Shown here: piece after piece, positions 7,470 through 15,486 of the stretch
Numbering within the stretch: position 1 is the stretch's first letter
How the letters are laid out: every line of letters begins with the position of its first letter
DNA from: Gammaproteobacteria bacterium
Lineage (GTDB): Bacteria > Pseudomonadota > Gammaproteobacteria > Burkholderiales > Rhodocyclaceae
DNA length: 64,000 bases
Assembly: GCA_018824085.1 (NCBI GenBank)
Contig: JAHJHI010000039.1
Location: 84,524-148,523, forward strand
Direction: 5' to 3'
The notes under the pieces: model-generated
Databases searched by the model: none
The model's input: only the letters and a program-made list of their open reading frames with translations
What the model was told of the DNA's origin: nothing
Made by a program: the position numbers and the translations under genes

Positions 7470-8804
7470 TCATTCCACCACCGCCAGTCGCAGCAGACGC
7501 GACAGGTGCAGCGATTCGCGCGCGGCCCCGTCGCGTATCTGGTGCCGGCAACTGGTGCCGTTGGCGATCACCAGCGTGCCCGGATCGAGCGCGCGCACCG
7601 CCGGCAGCAGCGCCAGCTCGCCCATGCGCATCGACACGTCGAAGTGCTCCGCCTCGAACCCGAATCCGCCCGCCATGCCGCAGCAACCCGATTCGATGAA
7701 TTCCGTCTCCAGCCCCTGCACCTGCGCCAGCACCTTGCGCATCGCCTTCATCGCGCCGAAGGCCTTCTGGTGACAATGGCCGTGCACCGCCGCGCGCGAA
7801 CCGGCCGGCAGGCGCAGCACGACGTTGAAGCGTCCGGCGTCGATCTCGCGCGCGAGGAACTCCTCCAGCAGCAGGGCAGACTTCGCGACGGCGTCCACGC
7901 GCCCGCCCAGGCCGAGCGCGTAGTACTCGTCGCGCAGCATCAGCAGGCAGGACGGCTCCAGGCCGATCACCGGCACGCCGCGTTCGACCAGCGGCGCCAG
8001 CACGGCCAGCGTGCGCGAGGCCTGCGCGCGCGCTTCGCCGATCATGCCCGACGACAGCCAGCTGCGGCCGCAGCACAGCGGCGGCTCGCCGGCCCGCGCG
8101 CGCGGCACATGCACGCGGTAGCCGGCCGCCTGCAGCAGCTCCAGCGCGGCCTGGGCATTGAGCGGATCGAGCTGGTTGGAGAAGGTGTCGACCAGCAGCG
8201 CCACCTCGCGTCCGTCACCGGCTGCGGGCGCGTCGCGGTCGCTGTCGCTGTCGGACAGGAAGTCGCACGCGGCGATACGCGGCGACGAGCGCCGCGCCGA
8301 CAGGCCGAATACGGCTTCCACGAACCGCGCCACGAACGGCACGCGCTCGCGCAGACGCAGCAGCCAGCCGGCATGGCGCAGGCGCGGCAACCAGTGCGGC
8401 ACGCCGGCGAGCAGCCGTTCGCGCAGCGGCACCCGGCCCAGCGCGCGCCAGCGCTGTGCGCGTGCCTCGCTGCGCAACAGCGCCATGTCCGTACCGTTCG
8501 GACATTCGCGCTTGCAGCCCTTGCAGCCGACGCACAGCTCCATCGCCGCCGCCAGTTCCGGGCCGGCGAACGGCGTCGGACCCAGCTCGCCGTTGAGCGC
8601 AGCCCTCAGCGTGGCCGCGCGATGCTGCGTGGAATGCGCGACATCCGCCGTGGCGCGGTAGCTCGGGCACATGACGCCGAGACCGTCGCGCTGGCACTGG
8701 CGATTGCCGATGCACACCGCCACCGCCTTGCCAAAGCCGCCGCCACTCACCGGCACGCCGGCACCGTAGCTGTCGTAGGCGGACCAGTCCAGTTGGGTGG
8801 GCAC
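7470..8804 (-). CDS. (Fe-S)-binding CCG-domain protein, equivalent to the C-terminal half of YdiJ-type oxidases
   Basis: A 444-residue protein with ferredoxin-like Cys clusters (CIGNRQCQRDGLGVMCPS and LCVGCKGCKRECPNG) followed by two heterodisulfide-reductase-type CCG modules (LCCGRSWL, HGHCHQKAF with SGCCGMAGGFG). This is the iron-sulfur half of large FAD/Fe-S D-2-hydroxyacid dehydrogenases of the YdiJ/GlcD-GlcF type, but the FAD half is missing. I chose the GTG at 8804 because GGAGG precedes it by 7 nt and homology starts just after it (PTQLDWSAYDSYG). Longer starts would run through the sigma-54 promoter at 8908. It is either a stand-alone subunit or a truncated fusion. Confidence 0.8.
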   Translation of the reverse strand: MPTQLDWSAYDSYGAGVPVSGGGFGKAVAVCIGNRQCQRDGLGVMCPSYRATADVAHSTQHRAATLRAALNGELGPTPFAGPELAAAMELCVGCKGCKRECPNGTDMALLRSEARAQRWRALGRVPLRERLLAGVPHWLPRLRHAGWLLRLRERVPFVARFVEAVFGLSARRSSPRIAACDFLSDSDSDRDAPAAGDGREVALLVDTFSNQLDPLNAQAALELLQAAGYRVHVPRARAGEPPLCCGRSWLSSGMIGEARAQASRTLAVLAPLVERGVPVIGLEPSCLLMLRDEYYALGLGGRVDAVAKSALLLEEFLAREIDAGRFNVVLRLPAGSRAAVHGHCHQKAFGAMKAMRKVLAQVQGLETEFIESGCCGMAGGFGFEAEHFDVSMRMGELALLPAVRALDPGTLVIANGTSCRHQIRDGAARESLHLSRLLRLAVVE

Positions 8805-8907
8805 GCGCGTCCTCCGCAAAACCGTGGCCGTGCAAGCTTGATGCCAGCGCGCGCCGCGGTGGCGGTGTTCGGCCATACTGACGTCCGCGCCGCCACACGC
8901 GCTCGCG

Positions 8908-8923
8908 TGGCACTCATCTTGCA
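8908..8923 (+). promoter_or_regulatory. Sigma-54 promoter of the sulfite-oxidase-fold gene
   Basis: TGGCACTCATCTTGCA has perfect TGGCAC and TTGCA blocks in correct register, so transcription should start near 8935. I found no exact TGT-N10-ACA site in the preceding 150 bp, so the activator is unproven. Confidence 0.8.
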
Positions 8924-8975
8924 GATGCCTGTGCCATGTCGCGGCACGTACAAAGCCGACAAAACACCCAGCCGG

Positions 8976-9488
8976 ATGACTTTCATGCCCCCCGCCAGAG
9001 AACGCCCGCACGCGCCCGACACGCGAACCGCCTCACCCGGCGAAGGCCACGATCACGTGCGTCTGGATGGCTGGGTGCGCAAGCCGCTGCGCATCGACGA
9101 CGCGCTGCTGGCCGGTTTCGGCCTGCAAGCGATCCCGGACTTCGTCGTGGTGTGCACCTTCAACGGCGCGCACGGCGGACCGCGCCCGATGCGCGGCGTG
9201 CCGCTGCGCAGCCTCATCGACGCCGCCGAACCCGACTTCGGGAAGCGCACCGATTTCAAACGGGTGGCGCTGGTGGCCGAGTCGCGCGAAGGCTACCGCG
9301 CGCTGTTCTCGTGGAACGAGCTCTACAACACCATCATCGGTGACGGCGTATTCGTCGTCGCGGACTGCGCCGACGCACCGCTGCCGGAATGCACCGGGCC
9401 GTTCGCGCTGGTCAGTGCGCACGACCTCGCAACCGGGCCGCGCTTCGTCCAGCGCCTCGCCTCGCTCGCGCTGCGCAAGCTGTGGTGA
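8976..9488 (+). CDS. Molybdopterin-dependent oxidoreductase-like (sulfite oxidase fold) protein
   Basis: A protein of about 170 residues related to the molybdopterin-binding domain of the sulfite oxidase fold (DFVVVCTFNGAHGGPRPMRGVPLRSLID, then REGYRALFSWNEL, then FALVSAHDLATGPRFVQRL). It is much shorter than catalytic family members, so it may be a binding or accessory protein. Two in-frame ATGs (8976, 8985) are possible and neither has a strong ribosome site. It lies convergent to modC and next to the molybdate transporter, under its own sigma-54 promoter, which ties it to nitrogen-fixation-type regulation. Confidence 0.72.
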   Translation: MTFMPPARERPHAPDTRTASPGEGHDHVRLDGWVRKPLRIDDALLAGFGLQAIPDFVVVCTFNGAHGGPRPMRGVPLRSLIDAAEPDFGKRTDFKRVALVAESREGYRALFSWNELYNTIIGDGVFVVADCADAPLPECTGPFALVSAHDLATGPRFVQRLASLALRKLW

Positions 9489-9514
9489 ACGGCGGCGGCG
9501 CGGCGTGACGCCGG

Positions 9515-10594
9515 TCAGCGCTCCATCAGCGCCACCGTCTTGACCTGGGCCCACACCGGCATGCCGGCGGCCAGCCCGAGCGCCTGCGCCGAACGGCGCG
9601 TGAGGCGCGCCAGCAGCGGCGCACCGCCGACGCGCACGCGCACCAGTGCCAGTCCCGGATGCTCGTCGTCGGCAATGCCTTCTATGCAGCCCCTGAGCTG
9701 ATTGCCGACACTGGTTGCCGGCTGCGGCTCGCAGGCGATGCTCACGTCGCGCGCAAGCACGCGCAGGCGCACCCGCCGCCCCGGTTCGACGCCGTGGTCG
9801 CGCGCCCACAGGCTGCAGCCGCCGCCGTCCACGTCGAGCCGCGCGAGCTGCCATTCGGCGTCGCGCTCGCCGACCACCGCGTCGAGCACGACACCGGCTT
9901 CACCGCCGAGCGCGACCGGCTGCGCCAGGCGCGCCATCATGTCCGACAGCGGCCCGTCGGCCAGCACGCGCCCGCCGTCCATCAGCACCAGGTGGTCAGC
10001 CAGTTGCGCCACCTCCTCGATGGCGTGGCTCACATAAACCACCGGCAGCGCGAGTTCCGTGTGCATTCGCTCGATGTACGGCAGCACCTCCGCCTTGCGC
10101 CGCGCGTCCAGCGCGGCCAGCGGTTCGTCCATCAGCAGCAGTTGCGGCCGCGTGGCGAGCGCACGCGCGATCGCCACGCGCTGGCGCTCGCCGCCCGACA
10201 GCGTGGCCGGACGCCGCGCCAGCAGGTGGCCGATGCCCAGCAGCTCCACCACCGGGTCGAGCGACGCGGCCCGCGCCGCCGCGCCACTGCGCGAACGGCC
10301 ATAGTCGAGATTGGCGCGCACGCTCAGGTGCGGAAACAGCGCCGCCTCCTGGATCACGTAGCCGAGCGGACGACGATGCGTCGGCACGAAGCGGGCCGTG
10401 GCGTCGTCCTGCCACACCTGCGCGCCGATCGCCACCCGGCCGCACGCGCGCTCCAGCCCCGCGATGGCGCGCAGCAGCGTCGTCTTGCCGCAGCCGGACG
10501 GGCCGAACAGCGCCGTGATGCCCGTGGGCGGCAGTTCGAGCGTGGCCTGCAGCGAGAAGTCTCGGCGCGCCAGCGCAAGCTCGAGCGAGATCAC
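9515..10594 (-). CDS. modC: Molybdate ABC transporter ATPase ModC
   Basis: A 359-residue ABC ATPase with Walker A (LFGPSGCGKTTLL), signature LSGGERQRVAIARAL, Walker B (LLLMDEPLAALD) and switch His (YVSHAIEEV). The C-terminal region (from about 290) is a Mop-type molybdate/tungstate-binding domain, ending QALGLAAGMPVWAQVKTVAL, as expected for ModC. It overlaps modB by 4 nt. It powers molybdate import for FeMo-co and Moco. Confidence 0.95.
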   Translation of the reverse strand: MISLELALARRDFSLQATLELPPTGITALFGPSGCGKTTLLRAIAGLERACGRVAIGAQVWQDDATARFVPTHRRPLGYVIQEAALFPHLSVRANLDYGRSRSGAAARAASLDPVVELLGIGHLLARRPATLSGGERQRVAIARALATRPQLLLMDEPLAALDARRKAEVLPYIERMHTELALPVVYVSHAIEEVAQLADHLVLMDGGRVLADGPLSDMMARLAQPVALGGEAGVVLDAVVGERDAEWQLARLDVDGGGCSLWARDHGVEPGRRVRLRVLARDVSIACEPQPATSVGNQLRGCIEGIADDEHPGLALVRVRVGGAPLLARLTRRSAQALGLAAGMPVWAQVKTVALMER

Positions 10595-11277
10595 GAGGCC
10601 GCTCCCCGCGCTTCATGCGCCGGCCGGTTGACGACGTAGAGCGTCACCAGCACGAGCATCGCGAACACCACCATGCCGGCCGCGAGCCGGTGCGCGTCCG
10701 CGAATTCGATCGCCTCGACGTGCTCGTAGACGGCCACCGACAGCACGCGCGTACGGTCCGGAATGTTGCCGCCTATCATCAGCACGACGCCGAACTCGCC
10801 CACCGTGTGCGCGAAGCCCAGCACGCTGGCGGTCAGCAGGCCGGGCCGGGCCAGCGGCAGCGCGACGGTGAAGAAGCTGTCCCAGGGCGCGGCGCGCAGC
10901 GTGGCGGCGGCTTCCAGCGCACGCGCCGGAATGGCTTCGAAGGACAGCTGCAGCGGCTGCACGACGAAGGGCAGCGAATACAGCACCGACGCGACGACAA
11001 GCCCGCCGAAGGTGAACGGCAGCCGGCCGATGCCCAGCGCCTGCGTCAGCTGGCCGACCGGGCCCTGCGGCCCCATCAGCAGCAGCAGGTAGAAGCCGAG
11101 CACCGACGGCGGCAGCACCAGAGGCAGTGCGACGACCGACGACGCGAACGGCTTGAGCCGCGAGCGCGTGCGCGACAGCCACCACGCGAGCGGCGTGCCG
11201 ACGATCAGCAGCAGCACCGTGGTGAGCCCCGCCAGTTGTGCCGTGAGGCGCACGGCGACCCAGTCTTCGGCTGTCAT
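10591..11277 (-). CDS. modB: Molybdate ABC transporter permease ModB
   Basis: A 228-residue permease with about five to six hydrophobic helices and the conserved cytoplasmic EAA loop (ALEAAATLRAAPWDSFFTVALPLARPGL). The N-terminus MTAEDWVAVRLTAQLAGLTT and FAHTVGEFGVVLMIGGNIP are ModB hallmarks. The ATG at 11277 overlaps the end of modA by 4 nt; modC overlaps its own end. Part of modEABC. Confidence 0.95.
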   Translation of the reverse strand: MTAEDWVAVRLTAQLAGLTTVLLLIVGTPLAWWLSRTRSRLKPFASSVVALPLVLPPSVLGFYLLLLMGPQGPVGQLTQALGIGRLPFTFGGLVVASVLYSLPFVVQPLQLSFEAIPARALEAAATLRAAPWDSFFTVALPLARPGLLTASVLGFAHTVGEFGVVLMIGGNIPDRTRVLSVAVYEHVEAIEFADAHRLAAGMVVFAMLVLVTLYVVNRPAHEARGAAS

Positions 11278-12065
11278 GGCGCGGGGGCGGGCCGGTAGCC
11301 GTAGGCCTCGATGACGGCGAGCGCCTCCGGGCCGTGCAGATAGTCCAGCAGCGCACGGGCGGCGGGGTTGTTCTCGCCGGCCTTCAGCAGCACCGCGTCC
11401 TGGCGGATTTCGCTGTACAGCGACTGCGGCACCTTCCACATCGAGCCGGTGAGCGGCTTGCCCGGTACCGCCACCTGCGACAGCGCGACGAAGCCGAGAT
11501 CCGCGTTGCCGCTCAGCACGAACTGGTAGGCCTGGGCAATGCTGTCGCCGGTGACCAGCTTCGGCGTCAGCGCGTCGGTCAGCCCGCTCGCGCGCAGCAC
11601 TTCGAGGGCGGCCGCGCCATAGGGCGCGAGCTTGGGATTGGCGATCGCCAGCCTTTCGAAGCGGCCGCCGGCCAGCACCGCGCCCTTTTCGTCCACCCGT
11701 CCGGGCTGCGCGCTCCACAGCACCAATTGACCGATGGCATAAGTGCGCGCGGTACCCGCGACCGCGTGGCCGGCGTCGACGAGCATCTTCGGCCGCGCCT
11801 CGTCGGCTGCGATGAGCACCTCGTACGGCGCGCCGGCCAGTATCTGCGAATGGAACTTGCCGGTCGGTCCGGCCGACACCTTCACCGTGTGGCCGGTGGC
11901 CGCGCTGAAGCGCTCCACGATCTTCGCAAGCGGGCCGGCGAAGTTCGCGGCGCTCGCCACCTGCACTTCGCCGGCGCAGCCAATGCCGGGCAGCAGCGCA
12001 CACGCGGCCGCGAGCAGGCGCGCGCGGACACTCGCGCGCAATGGACGGATTCCGGTACGGATCAT
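11274..12065 (-). CDS. modA: Periplasmic molybdate-binding protein ModA
   Basis: A 263-residue solute-binding protein with an N-terminal signal peptide (RARLLAAACALLPGIGCAGE, cleavage about residue 31). The family ligand motifs VASAANFAGPLAKIV and GPTGKFHSQILAGAPYEVLIAADE surround the oxyanion pocket. It captures molybdate for ModBC. It begins 35 bp after modE, supporting a single modEABC transcript. Confidence 0.95.
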   Translation of the reverse strand: MIRTGIRPLRASVRARLLAAACALLPGIGCAGEVQVASAANFAGPLAKIVERFSAATGHTVKVSAGPTGKFHSQILAGAPYEVLIAADEARPKMLVDAGHAVAGTARTYAIGQLVLWSAQPGRVDEKGAVLAGGRFERLAIANPKLAPYGAAALEVLRASGLTDALTPKLVTGDSIAQAYQFVLSGNADLGFVALSQVAVPGKPLTGSMWKVPQSLYSEIRQDAVLLKAGENNPAARALLDYLHGPEALAVIEAYGYRPAPAP

Positions 12066-12100
12066 GGTGAAGCTCCTCGAAGGACGTGGATGGAAAAGGG

Positions 12101-12928
12101 TCAGGAGAAATCGGCGAGCACCACGCTCGACGCCTTGAACACGGCACTGGCCGGCTCACCGGGCGCCAGCCCCTGTTCGCGCACGTCGCGCGCAGGCACC
12201 ACGGCCGACACGCTCTTGCCGCCCCCGATGCCGACGACGACGTCGGCATGTTCGGCCGCGCAGTCGATGCGCTCGACCGTGCCGCGCAGCACGTTGCGCC
12301 GTGCGCCCGACACGTCGCCCCCGGCGATGACGGCGACCGCGGACGCCTTGATCAGGGCCATGACGCCGGCACCGCGATCGATGCCCATCTGCGTGACAGC
12401 TTCCCGTGTCACCGTCGCGACCAGCGTGTTCCCGCCGTCGCCGATCGACAGCAGCACCTCGCAGCGGACATCACCGCCGTGCACGCCGGCAACCGTGCAT
12501 GCGAACTGGTTGCGCGCGCTGGTGCGCAGGTCCATGCACCGCAGCAGTTGATGAAAGCGCTGCTCGCCGGCGTCGACAGACGGATCGAGCCGGCTCGCGA
12601 GGCGGTCGAGCGCGCGCTGGTTCCCGATGGCGAGCACGCGGTACATCGCCACCACCTGGCGGCCGTAGGCGGTCAGGCGCGAACCGCCACCCTGGCGCCC
12701 GCCGGCCGTGCGCTCCACCAGCGCGCACGGCGCCAGATTGTTCATCGCATCCACCGCGTCCCAGGCAGCCTTGTAGGACATCGGCACATGAGGCGCCGCG
12801 CGCGATATCGATCCGTGCGCGTCGATCATGTCGAGCAGCCGGATGCGCAGGTCACCGACGAAGCGGCCGGTCCGGGCGGACAGTTCGAGGTGGCTGGTCA
12901 GGCCGTGGGTTTTGTCGGTCGTTGTCAT
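12101..12928 (-). CDS. modE: Molybdate-responsive regulator ModE
   Basis: A 275-residue regulator: N-terminal LysR-like winged helix (RIRLLDMIDAHGSISRAAPH, VPMSYKAAWDAVDAMNN) and two C-terminal Mop domains that bind molybdate (SARNQFACTVAGVHGGDVRC and SGARRNVLRGTVERID). Molybdate-bound ModE represses mod genes and tunes molybdoenzyme expression. The ATG at 12928 has no Shine-Dalgarno and follows directly on a ModE-box-like element (12929-12958), so the transcript may be leaderless and autoregulated. Confidence 0.93.
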   Translation of the reverse strand: MTTTDKTHGLTSHLELSARTGRFVGDLRIRLLDMIDAHGSISRAAPHVPMSYKAAWDAVDAMNNLAPCALVERTAGGRQGGGSRLTAYGRQVVAMYRVLAIGNQRALDRLASRLDPSVDAGEQRFHQLLRCMDLRTSARNQFACTVAGVHGGDVRCEVLLSIGDGGNTLVATVTREAVTQMGIDRGAGVMALIKASAVAVIAGGDVSGARRNVLRGTVERIDCAAEHADVVVGIGGGKSVSAVVPARDVREQGLAPGEPASAVFKASSVVLADFS

Positions 12929-12958
12929 GTTTGTTTCTGTATGGCGTCGTATATGGCG
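12929..12958 (-). promoter_or_regulatory. ModE-box-like element at modE (copy 1)
   Basis: Read on the minus strand it contains CGCCATATA-N6-CATACAG, resembling the Mo-box half-site CGCTATATA with a degenerate second half. It directly abuts the modE start codon. 26 of 30 positions are identical to 13426-13455. Probable ModE autoregulatory operator and core promoter of modEABC. Confidence 0.6.
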
Positions 12959-12995
12959 ACAGGCGGACACGGGCAGGTGCCGTACCGGACTCGCC

Positions 12996-13361
12996 TTACA
13001 GACGTGGCACGTCGCGCGCCGCGACGCGCTCGACGCCGCTGTCCTCCACCCGCTTTCCGCACGCGCCCTGCGCGCCGACCCGCAGTTGCCGGCGCAGCCA
13101 GCTGCCGTCCAGGCACCGCCACACTTCCAGCAGCTCGCTCGCCACCTGCAGCATGTACGGGATGTCCTCGTCGTCGAAGCGCTCTTCCCACAGCTGGAAG
13201 CTGTGCCGGTACCAGCACAGCGCGCCGTCGGCGTCATAGCCGCGCCACTTCGACGCGGGCACGCTGTCGTCGTGGAATGCCTCGCGGCTGACCGGCTCGA
13301 CCACGCTGTCCTTCATGTCGTCCGGCAATCCCGTCTGCCAGCCTTCGTCCCTGCGATCCAT
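12996..13361 (-). CDS. Unknown 121-aa protein beside modE
   Basis: I do not recognise this protein. It is acidic and Trp/Tyr-rich, with a central SKWRGYDADGALCWYRHSF and FDDEDIPYMLQVASELLEVW, suggesting a small soluble alpha/beta or helical protein. The ATG at 13361 has GGGAGGA 5 nt upstream. It ends 67 bp before modE on the same strand. A near copy of the modE promoter element lies 65 bp upstream of it, so it may be another ModE target. A role in molybdenum handling is a guess from context. Confidence 0.55.
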   Translation of the reverse strand: MDRRDEGWQTGLPDDMKDSVVEPVSREAFHDDSVPASKWRGYDADGALCWYRHSFQLWEERFDDEDIPYMLQVASELLEVWRCLDGSWLRRQLRVGAQGACGKRVEDSGVERVAARDVPRL

Positions 13362-13425
13362 GTCATTCCTCCCGAGCCCTGGCGTTGATTCGTGGCATCG
13401 ATCCCCGCCGTGCCTGGCGTGTCGC

Positions 13426-13455
13426 GTTTGTTCCGGTATGGCGCCGTATATAGCG
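13426..13455 (-). promoter_or_regulatory. ModE-box-like element (copy 2)
   Basis: On the minus strand CGCTATATA-N6-CATACCG; the first nine bases equal the canonical Mo-box half-site core. It sits between the 121-aa gene (minus) and the FmdB-like gene (plus). By comparison with copy 1 it is oriented toward the 121-aa gene. Confidence 0.6.
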
Positions 13456-13498
13456 GCACAGGCAGCACAGCATCTTTCGGGCCAGCGCCGCCGGCGCA

Positions 13499-13514
13499 CG
13501 GAACCGTTCTTGCT
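13499..13514 (+). promoter_or_regulatory. Possible sigma-54 promoter of the zinc-ribbon gene
   Basis: CGGAACCGTTCTTGCT keeps GG and GC 12 bases apart and an intact TTGCT; the -24 block is imperfect (CGGAACC for TGGCACG). The predicted start near 13526 suits the ATG at 13550. No TGT-N10-ACA site seen. Confidence 0.45.
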
Positions 13515-13549
13515 AGGACACCGGACACGACCTGCCAGGGAGCACCGAC

Positions 13550-13780
13550 ATGCCCATTCACGACTATCACTGTCGCAACTGCGACAGGACTTCCGAACTT
13601 CTTGTGCGCGCCTCGACACGCGTGGTCTGCCCGCACTGCGGGAGCGAGGCGCTGGACAAGCTCGTGTCCGCGCCGATGCCGCCGGGACGCAGCAAGGCCG
13701 TCATCGCGGCGGGCCGTGCGGCGGCCGCGCGCGAAGGACACTTCAGCAACTATTCAGCGAAGGAACGAAGCAAGATCTGA
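13550..13780 (+). CDS. FmdB-family zinc ribbon protein
   Basis: A 76-residue protein with the FmdB zinc ribbon at the N-terminus: MPIHDYHCRNCDRTSELLV then VVCPHCGSEALDKLVS, giving two CxxC pairs. FmdB-type proteins were named for a location beside formamidase/molybdoenzyme genes and are thought to be regulatory. The C-terminal third is low in complexity (Ala/Arg rich). The start follows GGGAG at 13537. Its location between mod and nifQ genes and a possible sigma-54 promoter suggest a link to molybdenum or nitrogen fixation. Confidence 0.8.
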   Translation: MPIHDYHCRNCDRTSELLVRASTRVVCPHCGSEALDKLVSAPMPPGRSKAVIAAGRAAAAREGHFSNYSAKERSKI

Positions 13781-13809
13781 CGGCCGCGCCGGGCCACCCG
13801 GGCGCACGC

Positions 13810-14439
13810 TCAGGTGGCCGGCGCGCCCTCTTCCGGGCCGAAGCAGACGTCGTAATCGGTGCACACGCCGCAGCTCGGGGCCTTGCAGACGCGGATCTCC
13901 TCGCGCTCGCACAGCTGCTTGTAGAGGAACTTCTTCCACTTCATGTCGCCGGCATTGCGCGCGGCGAGCGTCGTGAAGTGATTGCCCATCAGCTCTGACA
14001 GCTGCCTGCGCGACGCAAGCTGCATGTCCTGCCACAGGTGGTCGCTGCCGAGGCAGGCGCTGGCCACCGCGTGCGCGAGCACCTCGTTGTCTTCGTCGCG
14101 GCGGGTGAGGTTTTCCAGCAGCAGCGCCACCACGTCGTCCATCTCAATCGCTTCGGCGTGCTCTTCCGGCACAGCGGCGTGCAGCGCCGGCAGCGTTTCG
14201 CTGCCCGGAAAGTGGCGCGCCAGAACGCGCCGCGTGCGTACGAGGTCAATGCCGTACAGCGGCAGCGCCTGCAGCCCGCGTGCGTGCCAGCTGCGCCCGA
14301 TGACGCCGGCGAGCACCTGCGGAATGAGCGCATCGGGACGCCGCGCGAGCTTGAGCAGCATGCCGCGGTAGGTGCCCCGGCCGGGCGGCTGCCCGGGCTC
14401 GGCCAGCGGAGACGAGGGTGACTGTGCGCCCGCCTGCAT
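13810..14439 (-). CDS. nifQ: NifQ, molybdenum donor for FeMo-co
   Basis: A 209-residue NifQ. The diagnostic C-terminal cysteine motif C-x4-C-x2-C-x5-C is at residues 185, 190, 193 and 199 (VCKAPSCGVCTDYDVC) and carries the Mo-Fe-S cluster. NifQ supplies molybdenum to the NifEN/NifH step of cofactor assembly. The start at 14439 has GGGAG 6 nt upstream and falls just after fdxB (14 bp). An upstream in-frame ATG at 14526 would overlap fdxB and is rejected. Last gene of the nifE operon; ends 29 bp from the convergent zinc-ribbon gene. Confidence 0.95.
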   Translation of the reverse strand: MQAGAQSPSSPLAEPGQPPGRGTYRGMLLKLARRPDALIPQVLAGVIGRSWHARGLQALPLYGIDLVRTRRVLARHFPGSETLPALHAAVPEEHAEAIEMDDVVALLLENLTRRDEDNEVLAHAVASACLGSDHLWQDMQLASRRQLSELMGNHFTTLAARNAGDMKWKKFLYKQLCEREEIRVCKAPSCGVCTDYDVCFGPEEGAPAT

Positions 14440-14453
14440 GACGATCTCCCGCG

Positions 14454-14777
14454 CTAGCCGGCCTGGACTTCGACCGGCGCGTGCGTGTAGCACTTCTTCG
14501 GACAGACCTTTGAACAGGCCTGGCACCCGATGCAGTTCGCCTGATGCGCGATCGTCATCACCTTCTTCTCGTACTCTTCATCGTCGTCGTCCTCGTCCGC
14601 TTCCGGATCGACCATGATGAGTTCGCCGTCGGCATTGACGCCGGCCAGCTCGAGCACGTTGTTCGCGCACACGCGCACGCAGCGCGCACAGCCGATGCAG
14701 GCCTCCTGATCGAGGTCCGCGACGAACTTCGGCACCCAGATTTCACCGCTGGGCAGGGTGACTGAAAAAGCGGCCAT
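14454..14777 (-). CDS. fdxB: Nif-specific ferredoxin III, 2[4Fe-4S]
   Basis: A 107-residue FdxB. Cluster ligands are C27-x2-C30-x2-C33-x3-C37 (CIGCARCVRVC) and C82-x2-C85-x2-C88-x3-C92 (CIGCQACSKVC). Between them is a long insertion with an acidic run (DEDDDDEEYEKK), typical of the nif family FdxB but unusually acidic. It probably donates electrons in cofactor biosynthesis. It sits 23 bp after the CCE_0567-type gene and 14 bp before nifQ. Confidence 0.93.
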   Translation of the reverse strand: MAAFSVTLPSGEIWVPKFVADLDQEACIGCARCVRVCANNVLELAGVNADGELIMVDPEADEDDDDEEYEKKVMTIAHQANCIGCQACSKVCPKKCYTHAPVEVQAG

Positions 14778-14800
14778 GATGCGTCCTCCGGATGGCGGCG

Positions 14801-14998
14801 TCAGCCGGTGGCGGCCGCAAGATCCTTGCGCGCCGCCATCAGCGATTTGTGCGCGTCGTGCGCGACCCGGGCCACTTCGAGTATCCGTTCCCAGTTGGTG
14901 GGCAGCTCCTCCGACAGGTCATGCAGGTCCATCTTGGCCTGCGTGGCCTGCGCGTTGAGCTTGCGGACCCGCGTCTTCAATGTGTCGATGTCATCCAT
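14801..14998 (-). CDS. CCE_0567-family small nif protein
   Basis: A 65-residue, fully helical protein (MDDIDTLKTRVRKLNAQATQAKMDLHDL...) with the heptad pattern of a helical hairpin. It matches the small DUF683/CCE_0567 family that nearly always lies beside nifX and nafX; a crystallised cyanobacterial member is a Rop-like hairpin. Biochemical role unknown. It lies 11 bp after nafX and 23 bp before fdxB. Confidence 0.85.
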   Translation of the reverse strand: MDDIDTLKTRVRKLNAQATQAKMDLHDLSEELPTNWERILEVARVAHDAHKSLMAARKDLAAATG

Positions 14999-15009
14999 TC
15001 CCGGCTCCT

Positions 15010-15486
15010 TCAGCCGTAGCGGGCAACGTCGCCGTACCGGGCGACCATGCCCACGCCTTCCTCGACGAACTTCGTGCCGGCCTCGGACAGCTTGGCGAGT
15101 GTCGGGAAGCCGAAGCGGTGCGAGTCGCGCAGCTGCTTGTTGACGACGATGAGCCGGCCCGCGATGAGCACCATGCGGCCGAAGCCCTCGTGGTGCATCT
15201 TCATCATCGGGCTCACCATGACGCCGGTGGCGCGCTCGATCGACAGGCCGATGGCGTTGTAGAACAGCTCGATGCGCCACAGCGTTTCCGGGTCGGGGTC
15301 GCCCAGGAGCGGCAGTGCGCGGCGCGCCTCGGCGCTCAGGATGTAGGGTTCGAGCAGTTGCGCGTCGCTCTTGCCTTCCCACGCGCCGTGCAGGTCCTGC
15401 GCACGGAACTGCTTGATGAGTTCGCTCAGGAACGGGGACGCCAGTGCGGCGGCGTCGTCTGCGGATACGTCCAGGGTTTCAGCCAT
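15010..15486 (-). CDS. nafX: NifX-associated protein (DUF269)
   Basis: A 158-residue DUF269 protein; [26 protein letters not shown] and [22 protein letters not shown] are characteristic. It always accompanies nifX and is likely to assist cofactor trafficking. I start it at the ATG at 15486 (MAETLD), which overlaps the nifX end by 8 nt; the longer frame from 15528 would lie mostly inside nifX. Confidence 0.92.
   Translation of the reverse strand: MAETLDVSADDAAALASPFLSELIKQFRAQDLHGAWEGKSDAQLLEPYILSAEARRALPLLGDPDPETLWRIELFYNAIGLSIERATGVMVSPMMKMHHEGFGRMVLIAGRLIVVNKQLRDSHRFGFPTLAKLSEAGTKFVEEGVGMVARYGDVARYG

Noticed and set aside
8805..9011. Longer N-terminus of the Fe-S protein (start at 9011 or 8876)
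   Set aside because: The extra residues show no similarity, and the 9011 start would lie across the sulfite-oxidase-fold gene and its promoter; the GTG at 8804 has a strong ribosome site.
10615..12551. Long plus-strand frames opposite modABC
   Set aside because: They are antisense to recognisable genes, show no family motifs and reflect the high-GC codon pattern.
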